Shown one piece after another: positions 45,277 to 56,110 of a stretch of 64,000 bases of DNA; within the stretch, counting starts at the first letter, position 1; each line of letters starts with the position of its first letter. The stretch spans positions 1,860,001-1,924,000 of the forward strand of contig JAFBJZ010000109.1 of NCBI GenBank assembly GCA_016785225.1, in the 5' to 3' direction. The translations under genes were made by a program, and so were the position numbers. Origin of the DNA: Psettodes erumei. Its lineage: Eukaryota; Chordata; Actinopteri; Pleuronectiformes; Psettodidae. A model generated the notes under the pieces. That model had not been told where the DNA came from. It saw nothing but the letters and a program-made list of their open reading frames with translations, and made no database searches.

Positions 45277-45321
45277 GGTGCCTCGTCCTCTCCGGGGCTT
45301 CCCATCATGGCTGCTAATCAA
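45277..45321 (+). other. Possible 45-nt exon, unrecognised
   Basis: A pyrimidine-rich acceptor (cttctgtctttttgatcaag, ending 45276) and a strong donor (GTAAGT at 45322) bracket exactly 45 bases that are open in one frame as GASSSPGLPIMAANQ. The length keeps phase. No partner exons or protein family were recognised, so chance is quite possible. Confidence 0.2.
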
Positions 45322-45599
45322 GTAAGTGTGCCCCTTTTTAAATGGATGCGTGTGTGTGATTGCATATGGCACCCCCACCTCCTCCATTTGAAAGAGAATC
45401 CTTGTGAGTTGCCAGTGACTGACTGACCCCCTGTCTTTTAAATTATACAGTTTGATCTGTGGTTGTTTAAAGTGCAGATTTCAAAGGAAATATTAAACCT
45501 AATTTCACAACATCAGTAGGGTATCAGCAGTGGCATAGAGGCCTCTGATCATATGTTTTTCAAATGGGTGGAATCAGAAAATTGAAGCATGTCTTCAGA

Positions 45600-46680
45600 C
45601 ACGCCGACAGTCATGAACTTTGTATGATGTGCATGTTTTAAGCTCAGATTTAAGAGTTTTAAGATTTGAAAGTGCCGGGGTGGGGGTGACAGTCTACGTA
45701 AATAATAGAGTAATGATATTCACTGTGTGTGGCTTGATATGCCCATGCCAGACTTCCAGTCAAATCTCAGAAAACCAGTGGGGGTCCGTGCCATCCACCA
45801 CAGTCCACAGTGTGGAAAAATAATAGTTCAAATACCAAACTTTCACATGCGATACAAATACAACTGAAAAAGTTCCCCTCAGATCTGCTTTTTTATTGTG
45901 GGGTTTTTAATCACCCACGCACAGAAATACTAATCTCTTCTTGCCTTGACATTCAACAAATATTTAAACATAAGACTAAAGCACAGTCTCTTTTGGATAT
46001 GACCTTCACAAATATGAATGACCTCTTCTCGTACAATAATCCCAGCCCTCAGCGGGCTCCAGTAGCCATAACTGTCTGCTTTTGAGTCCAAATAGTACTT
46101 CTGAGTCCAAACAATGGAAGTGTGAAAAGCAGCAGATGAAAGGTCACTTAATAACCCATGAAAGGATGAAGCAGCATGCTCGGCTATTACTGACTGGTCT
46201 GCTGTTTCTGAATCCAAACACATAAATTCTCTGGTTCAAATGGTCAATGGCTGTGTACAAACACACTTTAACTGACGTTTTTATGTCTCGCTCTTCAACA
46301 ACTATGTATTGTGTTGTAAACCATTTATCAACTGCTTATATACTGCTAATGAATGGAAGAATTTAGATCTTTAGCTAACAAGTTTAGTTCATTAGTAAGC
46401 TCAGTAAAAAGATGTTATTCATTCCCTAAAAAACTTATTAGGTACGGCCCAATACCCCAGTCCTTTCCCATCCGCTGTCTGCTTTCTCAGCCTCATAAAC
46501 AAAATGAACTGCGGAGCATAAGTCAGATCAAACAGGCTTTTATTAGCCTCAGTTAGCAAAAAACAACCTGATGACTTTGTTGTCAGAGGACCTTGCTCAT
46601 GTTTGGGCACATCTTGGGTCTTTTATTGTGAAGGGACTGTTCCTGAAGTTTGAAAACAGGTAAATGTGTGTGTGTTAAGA
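45600..46680 (+). mobile_element. Decayed LINE fragment (endonuclease to start of reverse transcriptase)
   Basis: Frames at 45620-45823 (RFESAGVGVTVYVNNR) and 45810-46085 (CGVFNHPRTEILISS then LLDMTFTNMNDLF and NPSPQ) resemble the GGGV-YVNN, GDFNH and LD-FTN segments of LINE endonucleases. A later frame at 46353-46556 (EEFRSLANKFSSLVSSVKRCY) resembles the linker before reverse transcriptase. Stops and frameshifts are present. The clade is not assigned. Confidence 0.45.
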
Positions 46681-46738
46681 GTTCCATCCTGGCTCAGTTA
46701 GCAGGTGGTCCACCACTTCCAATTTAGAGGGGAAAAGA

Positions 46739-46754
46739 TTTTTTTTTTTTTTTT
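46739..46754. repeat. Poly-T tract
   Basis: Sixteen consecutive T. It lies close after the decayed LINE fragment but on the strand opposite to a poly-A tail for that element. Confidence 0.9.
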
Positions 46755-47217
46755 AAATCAGCTACATGCATACAGGTATTTGTGCTTCAGCGAGCCTTCA
46801 GGGGACATCAGAAAGGCAGTCAAAGCATACAAAGGGCTCGCATCACAACAGTCCTGGCTAGACAGGACTTTGGCTGATCTAATGCTCTGTTATTTATTTC
46901 ATAAATTTACTTCTGTTTTGTTTTCATAAACTCTTTTGTGTCAGATCTTGTCAAATTCCTCCTTGTTGGTGCTCCTCTGTCTCGTCAAACCACGCTCTCT
47001 TTGAACGTCCTTGATTTTAAATTCTGCTTGGATTCAGTGCAGAGAGCAGGCATGAATTAATTAATCTAAAGTCAGTTTTCTCATCTACAGCCTGCCTTCT
47101 CAACATACTTTATATACCAGTCTTAAAGGAGAGCATTTGAATATAAATAAATAAGACAGCTGGGTGAAATGGCCTGTGGAAAATATTGCAAATTTTTAGG
47201 CTATATTGTGACACATG

Positions 47218-47221
<4 letters not shown>

Positions 47222-47257
<36 letters not shown>
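47222..47257. repeat. (AT)18 microsatellite
   Basis: Thirty-six bases of perfect AT dinucleotide repeat, which can extrude a cruciform and is likely to vary in length between individuals. Confidence 0.95.
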
Positions 47258-47260
<3 letters not shown>

Positions 47261-48189
47261 AATATTTTAAACTGATAAATTTGATAGATTAATTCTTGGT
47301 CTGCATTTTTAATTTCTAATGATCTTTACTGCAAAGTATCCCCATGCATACTGGGAAAACTTGACACACCTTCAAAACTTTTATTGTGCAGCCTGGGAAT
47401 GAGAAAAGTTAAATGTGCTGGATAATCCGAATATCCTAAGGATGAAAAAAATATTTTGCAGAATGATTTCCATGTGTTCCTGTTCTCTTTCTTTCTGTCT
47501 GAGAATGAACTGTATGTGAGAAAGAAGAAGAAAATAAACGGCCGGCAGTTCAGGAACACAGAAACAGGCAACATTTAGTTATGCGTTATCATAAAATACT
47601 CGGTGACTGCACACCATTCTTCTGACCTTCTCAACAATAGTCTCCTCATATTAGTATCATATCTGTTATTTCCCTCTTTACATCACAGCCTGCTTGCGGA
47701 ACAAGAAAATCTTTTAACTGACCGGGTCACCTTCTTCCATTCTGATCGGATCACAATGTAAATGACTTCTGGATGTGATAAGGCAAACTTATGGTTCATC
47801 CTCTATAAACTACCCTCATAAGCCTCCCTCCTCCAACCTATCGTAGCAGGCTATCATGACCGAGTTGCTGATTAAGGCTGACAATGTCACAACACATTTC
47901 TCTTTCAAAGGGCATTATTTGACCCCCTGTTGTCAAGGAAACTTCCTCTTATACCACGTTTAGACCCCTTTCACCTTAAATCATCGCAGGCCTATAAAAC
48001 ATATAATAAGGTGAATACTCAAGTCTCATTAGTGGCTGATATGTAGCTTGTTGTCACTGGGAACATGAATCTGGCCTTTTCTCATGGTAATATGTGCTAC
48101 TGTTTTTGATTTTATGACAGAGATTACAGAATTAGTAATAGACCGGCATTGTAAGTGCTACAACCCACTGACCCATCAGGGCAGCCTGT

Positions 48190-48330
48190 TGTATACCACG
48201 CACACAGCCACACGAGGGGGGCTGTGTCAGTTGGCGCGCCTCGGCCGACGTCACCGACAGACAGAAGAAGCAGTCGGTGCGTGGTAACTGCGACCCGGGC
48301 AGTAAATGTGGCGATGCCGCTGCTTTTGAG
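48190..48330. other. Third isolated CpG-rich patch
   Basis: A cluster of CpGs includes ggcgcgcc at 48233-48240 and cgacgtcacc just after it (a half-CRE/ATF-like TGACG on the complementary strand). It is surrounded by AT-rich DNA, and no coding frame was recognised. Confidence 0.4.
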
Positions 48331-49100
48331 GGGAGCTGATGCGTGTTCAGGCCTGATGTGCCTCAGCTGCCATGATGCCTACGCTGTGATACCCAATATG
48401 TATTTATATATGAAGGTGTTGAAACACATTTTCTCCTATTTTTATAACATATAACGGCTTCCATTATCAGACTGAAAGCATTTCAAACATTTGTTTAAAA
48501 AAGTAATGTAACATTATAGAAGAGACGTAGATACCTGCATGTGTGTGGTAAACAGGGAGTGCATGAATATGCAATATAATAGAATGGCTCCCAGAATATG
48601 AATGTTATATATTCAAGCTGTTTTGATTTACTCCTGTGGTTTAATTTACCGTTTGTCTCGAGCGAGGCTACACGCGAACCCCAGTGCAATGAAAACTTGA
48701 CAAAATATCTTCAAATTGGAGTCAAATGGAGTTAGTGTTACATTATGTGTTGGCTACATTATGATAAATATGCTCTCACTTTGTTACGTTAAAAGCCGGG
48801 GCCTGACATGCAGAATAGCCATAATCCACTCTGTGTTGTTCCACATTTCTTTATTTGACTTTTATTGACGCACATTTTGTATGGCATCTACTCTATAACT
48901 ACTTAAGTTGGAATATGCCTCGGCCTTGGCCTTTATCATTTGATAAATGTTTTTCCTCTGAGTGCACGTCAAGTCCTCTTACAAGAATCCCGTGGCTTTT
49001 ACCAAAAGCCATCGCACCAGGAAGTAATCTAATAATGAATACAAGAACAGTTTACACACTGCCTGCCTTTGTACCCATAATATAAACAATGGGACTGCAA
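48331..49100. other. Gene desert, nothing recognised
   Basis: No exon, repeat or RNA gene was recognised between the CpG-rich patch and the following enhancer-like block. Confidence 0.4.
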
Positions 49101-49109
49101 GCATCCAGA

Positions 49110-49560
49110 GCTGCTCTAATGGAGTACCAGAGCAAAGACATTCATTTAATCACAAGCCTTTCTTTCAAAGCAAACTGGCCAAGCAGCAGAGGATGAGAGG
49201 CTAATGACCCGTGAGCAATAAGCAAGTGTTAGATTGAATGTACTCAAGAACAACAACAAAAAAAAAGCTTTTACCAAATAGCGTATCAATATTTTAAAAG
49301 CAAAACCTCCGTGCCCCCCCCCCCCCCCCGCTCTAACTGGATTAGCTGTGTGATGTGTTCTGACAGTATGTTGTTAGTGATACTCCATTTGCTTTGTCTG
49401 TCATCTGATTTTCCCTTGGTAATCCATGGAGCACCGTTATATTTCATAATTTGTTTTGCTATCAGGGCTGATTTGTAAATGTGCAAATTCTAATTAGCCA
49501 TAGCTACTGTTTCTAATTTATTAAATATTAAATGATTCCTGTGGTGGAGGCTTTCTTCAC
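49110..49560. promoter_or_regulatory. Candidate conserved non-coding elements around a poly-C tract
   Basis: Complex sequence before and after a 16-base poly-C run (49314-49329). Homeodomain-like text (tctaattagccatagc near 49490, 'ttaaatattaaatgatt') and motif-dense non-repetitive DNA extend to about 49550. The poly-C is a simple repeat between two candidate blocks. Confidence 0.27.
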
Positions 49561-50769
49561 ATCCCCCAGATGAAAGTTTGTGGTATGCAAATTCAATTGC
49601 CTTTTAGATGTCAGCGTTTTATTCTTTTTTAAATGTCCCATTTTGCGAGTGAAGCCATTTTCCCCTTGTTGTTTGTCTGTCCCTGGTCCTGCTTCATTTT
49701 ATATTTATTCAACTCCAGTTGTGTTTGGCTTTTCAACAGAAGTTACAGTCTCTGGTAATGCTGCTTTGTTTAACTTCACGACTGCTTCGGTCAGTTACGT
49801 GCTCTTTGAAGTTAACTTGTACGGAATCTATAGAGCACACACGTCTTTACACCCTTGCACATTAATCGTTGCTCAGTCTATAAACCAGGGCCTTGTGTGA
49901 TGATAATTATGGAGCTTACAAGTTACAAGGGAGCATTTCTGTAAACAAAATTAAAACTGCTACACACTTCCTAAAGCAACACTTAATAAGGAGTCCACGA
50001 GTGTACTGGTTAGATCGTTCTAATGTAACATGAATGTGGTGCTGAAGAGAATATGGAGTACATTTGCTGCGTATACAAACAGTATATATTAAAAATACAT
50101 AAATCAGAGAATTAATGTTGTAGAAGACGTCAAGAAATGTTTTCTAATTGGAATAAAGAATCTTTATGTGCAGTAATCACATGGCTTTTGTGTTGCTGTC
50201 TTATTCATGTTCCAGGGTGGATGTACAGGAAGTAAACTCTGATGGATGTAGCTGCTGCTGGAGGCAGATGTCATACTGAAACACAAATGAAAGCTAAAAC
50301 AGCAGCATAGTGGCCACTCAAAGTTTTACCTGGATGACATACTGTGAGTATTTGGGAAAATCCAATTAGATGAGATTATATTACTTGTTGACATGACTAT
50401 GACATGTTAACTAAATGACGTAAAACTCTTCTCACTGGTGTATTTAGTTGGAAAAATATTGTATACGGTGGGATTGCTATTGTTTCCTCCACTTGACCCT
50501 GATTGTGTGTCATCGTGGCAAAACAACAACAAAGCAACGACCACAGAGGTGCTGTTTAGTGCTTTGGCAAGTGTCTGTGTGTCTACAGCATCACAACCAT
50601 GCGACATGCAGCCACCAAACTTCACAGATGTGTCACTGCGATCAAAATGAAGGCCATTTTCAAAGATGGGTGTGGTCTCACCCAAGAGCAAGCGATCAGA
50701 GCTGATTTGTGAAGCAAGTATAGGTACATAATAACATAGTCATGTCTGTAGCGGTGCCTGCTGAGCGTT

Positions 50770-51010
50770 AATGGGTGGGGTCATGGCTGGTGCTCACAGA
50801 CTGAGATGAGTGTGTGAGGCCTGTCTGTGAGCATGAAGAGGGCCCTGGAGCATTTCACGTACGGCAAACCATGACATTCTCCTTGCCTTTGTATTCCAGC
50901 CTCTTGCCTCCTCGTGGTTATTTTCCTGCCGCGCTCCCTCAGTTTTATGTGATTTGAAATGTTTTTTGAATGCCACTTGTATTCAACTGCCAGACATTTA
51001 TTGAACACCC
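50770..51010. promoter_or_regulatory. Candidate conserved non-coding element
   Basis: Non-repetitive sequence with balanced composition and no recognised exon; overlapping minus-strand frames of 60-83 codons lack family resemblance. Its texture resembles other enhancer candidates in the window. Confidence 0.2.
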
Positions 51011-53800
51011 ACTTATCCCAAGAGAACTTCACACTAATTAAGTTTTAAGAAACACATCCATCAAGCTATTGAGGCAGTTAATTTCCTATTGCAGTGTGAA
51101 TCTGAATTTCTCCACAGGATGATGTGCGTATTTCACACCATGTCGTGCTGGGCTCCCACAGAAACGGGAATGGAGCCCAAAAAATATCCTTACTGTCCTT
51201 ACTGGCGTATTATAGATGGACAGCGCATTCTGAATAATGATAGAACATATACAATAAGTAAACATTGAAATTTAGTCTAACATGATCTAATTCCACACAC
51301 CTTTGCATTCGGTTAAAATTCAAATAAAGAGAATAAACTCCCTGCTCCTTTCAACATAAAACATGACATTGACCCTAAATATATTGTAGCCACAGTATTT
51401 AACAACAAGCCAAAATTTTACAAGTCATTACCACAGTGTCTGCCCCTCCCAACTACACCTCCCTTTATTTTAGCCCCTCTCTGTGTCTCTTCTTCCCCTC
51501 TGCATAATAAACCTCCACCCAATTTGTCATGAAATCCCTCATTTGCTGGATACTCAGAAAGGCAGATTATGCTTATTTTTCATTTGGACAGTGGGAGATG
51601 GAGCCAGGTGTTTGGCAGCAGCGGAGTGTTCAGGTGTAACTGTGCTGGTGACGGAACATGACGAGCAGCCGCAGATGAAGGATGAGGCGTGGAGGATTTT
51701 GGGAAGAGGGGCACCCACGACCTGCTCCCTCAAGAATACCCCCACTGATCGAGAGGAGGTGAAACTTTCTCTTGAATCACTTCTTGCTAGAATCAGCTCC
51801 TGTTTCTTAATTAGCCAGTTAAAGCCATATTGGAAATGCAGCTGTTAACCTGGGAGAAAGGAGAAACGATCCTGCTTTGCTCAACAAGATTAATTCATGC
51901 CTCCTCAGGAAATAATGGTCTAATCTGTAACAAGACCATGAGATCAGTCACTTTTGGCTGTGCTCATATTAATAGTATACATTGGCATAAAAGCTGCTGG
52001 GTTCACGGTTTCTTGATTACAGAGCCTGATTATAACAGTAGTAGAACCTTCTTTTTCATAGTGATCTGCTTTGTAAGGTGCGTTACTGGAACCAGGTGGT
52101 GGAACTGTGACCCAGTTCAGATGCTCAGTCCACTCTTGGCTCCATACGTGTGTGTGTGTGTGAAATTGGTTTAGTTGGTTTCTGTAAGCCTTCTTGAAAG
52201 TGATACTGTGGCATTTTTGTGTGTTTGTTGTTGATATACAGTGAATTGTCACTGCTGGTGGTGAATGAAGCTTGGGGGTCACTCAGAAAAGCATCTGTTT
52301 TAAGTGTCTTGTCATGTTTGTAGCACATCATCTGACCTTATTGTGATTGAATTGTCAGTTTTTGGCTGTTTGTGGAGTTGTGGAGCGGGGCTTGGATCAG
52401 TGGGTCACCTTATTGTTGGTATCTTGTGGTCAGCTGGCGTGTGTGCCAGAAAGGGCTGGTGATGTGCGCAGTTAGCGTCTGTAATGAGCCATGATAGGTG
52501 ACAGCAGTGCGCCAACAAAAGAGGAGAGGACGATCGCTGTCTGTTACAAATGATGGAGATCTCAAAACAAAGGCCGTAAGGATCCATGCCACAGATTTTG
52601 GTTGAAAACCACATTTTAGTGTGTGCACTAAAGTGTTTATTTACAAAGAAATTTCCACCAGATCACTTTATGTTGTTATTATGCTAATCCTTATGCTTGC
52701 AGTTAACTGCTGCATATACAGCTTTATTTGACAGTTTTGAGGTTACAATCAGTCAGATGCCAGTAATGCTGGATTTAGTGACACTCTTACAAGTCTTAAC
52801 CCATCTTTCTGCTCCACGTGAAGGACCTGCTGGACGGTGTGGGAGGTTCGGAAGCCTCCTCCCACCTTTCTCAAACTGATAAGAGAGGTTCACTGTATTT
52901 TTCTCTCTCGCACTTGCCATGCGAATGACCAGGTGCAAAACGGCCTTAAGAGACTCTCAAGGAAAAAAGATCCCACGTCTCCCTCCTCTCTGTGGCGGCC
53001 ATCTTTGAGCGTGTGGTGAGGACAGAGGGCAGCACATCCTTTGAGCAGTGACTCAGAAACCACACCTTCTGACGTCTCATTAAACATTACAGACAAATTA
53101 ACGTTGGCCTCTGTTCCATTGTCTTTCTACTGTTATATTTTAATATTAGCGAGGCTAATGCTGTCATGGCCACCACATAATCAAACAATAAGCTTTTGGA
53201 TGTGTTTTGAAAAATGACAGAAATTCATGAGACGATAGTGTAGACATCTTGCTAAAACAGACCCATGTTAGTAAGTAAGTAGGTAAGGTATCAAGCTCAC
53301 TGAAAACAACAGAAGCTGAAGTGACATTACCTCATGACACGTCTTCTTTTAGTTGTCTTTTAATTGACCGAACAGCAGTTCGATTGCTGTAAAGTGCAAA
53401 AGAAACTATATATATATTTACCTTTGTCACCTTTTTCACCCTGGTGAGTTTGCACCCCTCACATATATGAGGCGGTTTCTGTGTTGGCTGTAACTGACAC
53501 GTAAGAAAAATTCTTTGCTATTTTAGCTTTGAATTAACCTGAATGAAACCCACTTTTGCTGTCCACCATTGTAGTTAATGTGGCGTTACAGATTGAAACT
53601 CACTCTGTGTGAGTGCTAAAGATGCAGGCTTGTATGAATCTTACAGTATCTGCTCCATAATATTCCTTGCTTTATTTCTCTTAAAAACCAGAGCAACCTT
53701 TTTGGATATCCATGCACCCCTGAAAGAAAGCATTGTGGTTTCCAGTCGTAACAAATATACAAATTAGTTTTTGTTGAGCTTCTCATCCTTTTTTTGAAGG
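51011..53800. other. Gene desert, nothing recognised
   Basis: No supported exons. The 121-codon frame at 51483-51848 has no splice support or similarity. A short (GT)n lies at about 52149-52162. Confidence 0.4.
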
Positions 53801-53814
53801 GGAGTAGTCTGAGA

Positions 53815-54260
53815 GCATCTTTTTATTTCCTGCCGTGTTTGACATCTAAATCCCCGAGTTTGACTTTTCTCGCAAGTTAATTTTGCGGCAAAACTGTAGC
53901 CATGGCTGCAAGCCAGCTCATCCCGGTACACAGCCGCTATCATCTAAGCCCCTGAATTGAAATATCCTCTGCTTGAAATATTGACTTTAATATCTCATTT
54001 GAAAAATTCATGTAACCTTTTGATGTTAAATCCATACTCAATTTTGCAGAATGTTATAGGAATATGCAGAAAGGGGATAGGAGGCATTATTATGTTTTTT
54101 CCTGCCGAGAAATTACATTTTCTGGTTGTAACACCAACCTCCCCTGTGTTGTTTTTAGTCCATGAGGGAAAAAAGACAGGGCCATTAAGGCAAAATGAAA
54201 AGAGCTATTGATTGGGCTCTTATGCCTTTTCTATTTGCCTCATTTCCTAAATGCATGATA
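53815..54260. promoter_or_regulatory. Candidate conserved non-coding element
   Basis: A 450-bp non-repetitive block (for example 'tcgcaagttaattttgcggc', 'gccatggctgcaagccagct', 'gaaatattgactttaatatc') with many AT-core motifs and almost no simple sequence. It has no ORF of note. Conservation untested. Confidence 0.27.
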
Positions 54261-55850
54261 ATAAGGGCTCAGCCACTGAAACTAACAATACTCCTTAATG
54301 AATCGAACTCTAAAGAATTAGCCTAAGTTTGCATAATGATTCACAGATGTTTCCATCAATAGATGATATGCATTTGCTTTGTTATTTTGTAGATTCATGT
54401 TCCATTTACAAAAATACATGCTCATGCCCTTATGGCATTATGATGCACTGAAGACATTATTTGAAGATTTCTGTTTTGAGCAATGTGTGGCTTGTTATCA
54501 GAGATTTCTGAAGTGACATTTTTAAAAAGCTATCAGCTTAGAATAATGTAAGGTTGATTGATTCAAGCTAATAATAGTCAATTGGGGAACAGTAGGTTGT
54601 AACAAGTGCAGAAAAGAGTGCTTTTAGTCAGTCTTCTAACAGAGAAATGGGCATCGCAAAGAGGGGGAGTGAGAAATGGAAAGAGTTTGCTAATAAAGAT
54701 GGCTGCCTTGCTAATGTCAAATTTAGCAAATTGTTTTCCTCAGGTGGTCCAAAAAAGATAGGTCTCATGTTGCCATGCCAGCAGCCTCTTTCATACCGTT
54801 TAAGTGTTACTGCATTGTTGAATTTTTGTTTTAATCATTGCTTGACTTGACCACAGTGGGTGAAGTTTTTATCATAAGAAGTACTAACGTATGGTAAGTC
54901 AGTGCTGAATCATGTAGAGGATGTTTCCAAAGGAAAGCCTGAGTAATTTGATCCTTTGCTTTTTTTTTCTTCTCCAAGGGAGTTTGGTTAAATTGGGTGA
55001 TGTTAACAGGGGTGTTTAGTTTTGCCAGAACAAGTCGGATGCCTCCGTCTTGCAAACAGCATCTTCAGTCAGGTAGTTGTAGGAGCAGTGAGATAAATGA
55101 TAATTAGCTATTTAAGAGTTGATAATTCTATAAGACGACTTCCTATCCTCTGTTATCTTCATTTTTCTGTTGCTTCCTTCCATGGATCTGGTTGGCCTGT
55201 TAGCATGTGCTGTCAGAAGATGAGCCGCATTCTTAATCCCGCCCACAAAGCTCTGATTTGTCTTTGTTTTTTTTCTGCAACCAGGGAAAACAGCATTAAA
55301 AAAACAGAACTGCAGTTAACAGCTGCAGTACAGCTCACTTATCTTGTTATGGGTAAAATGTTTGTGGTGTGGTTTCTATGGAGCAGTTTGAGAGTTTTCA
55401 TCCTGCAGAACAGTTTGGAGGGACAGAATATTTTGACACAGAGCACATGCACCATTACAATGCATACAGTATAATCTCTGCCAGGGTAATACGGATCAGG
55501 ATGCCTTTTAAGGCCGTAAGGATACACGCAAACTGTTTGGTGAGCGATGCTGAATGCGAACAAAACCATGTTTGTTTACGATGAAGATCCACAGGCTAAC
55601 TTTAATTATCTTTCATAAATTAATCCTGACCTAATTAATTGTAGATGTTGTTTTCTTTAGTATTTACCCAGCTACTTGGACACATATTTGCACCTTATGT
55701 TCTGTAGTAGGAGGAGTTTGCTCATATTGTCCTACTTTATGTTGCTGATAAACTCTTCTTCGGCTTCAACAGAAGCATGTCAAATTGCCAGTCTCCTTAT
55801 CAGCGATGTGCGCTGATACACCGATGCTAGGTAAATTATTTCCCTCTGGA
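54261..55850. other. Gene desert, nothing recognised
   Basis: No supported exon or repeat. The 125-codon frame at 55097-55474 has no recognisable domain. Confidence 0.4.
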
Positions 55851-55859
55851 CAAATTATA

Positions 55860-56110
55860 TATTTTGTGTCCGAGCAGCTTATCTGAACATGAAAGCAGAA
55901 TGTGAGCTCGCAGCCCTCACTCCTTTGATCCGAAATACAGTAACATTGTTCAGTAAGATGTTAACTGTAGTGTCTTTACTCCACAGAATTGTATCATCTC
56001 ATTTGCTTTGGCTGTTTGGCTTTGCATTACCTCAGGCTATGCATTTGCATAATGAGCAGTTGGAGTTGGAGCAGTGTATTGTTGAGCCAAGTGCACAGAG
56101 GTGAGGCTGA
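55860..56110. promoter_or_regulatory. Candidate conserved non-coding element with octamer site
   Basis: The sequence ctatgcatttgcataatgag carries a perfect reverse octamer ATTTGCAT at 56043-56050 overlapping an ATGCAT palindrome. The surrounding 250 bases are non-repetitive. It has the same motif type as the 31.9-kb block. Confidence 0.27.

Noticed and set aside
51483..51848. 121-codon frame in the desert
   Set aside because: No domain, signal or splice evidence.
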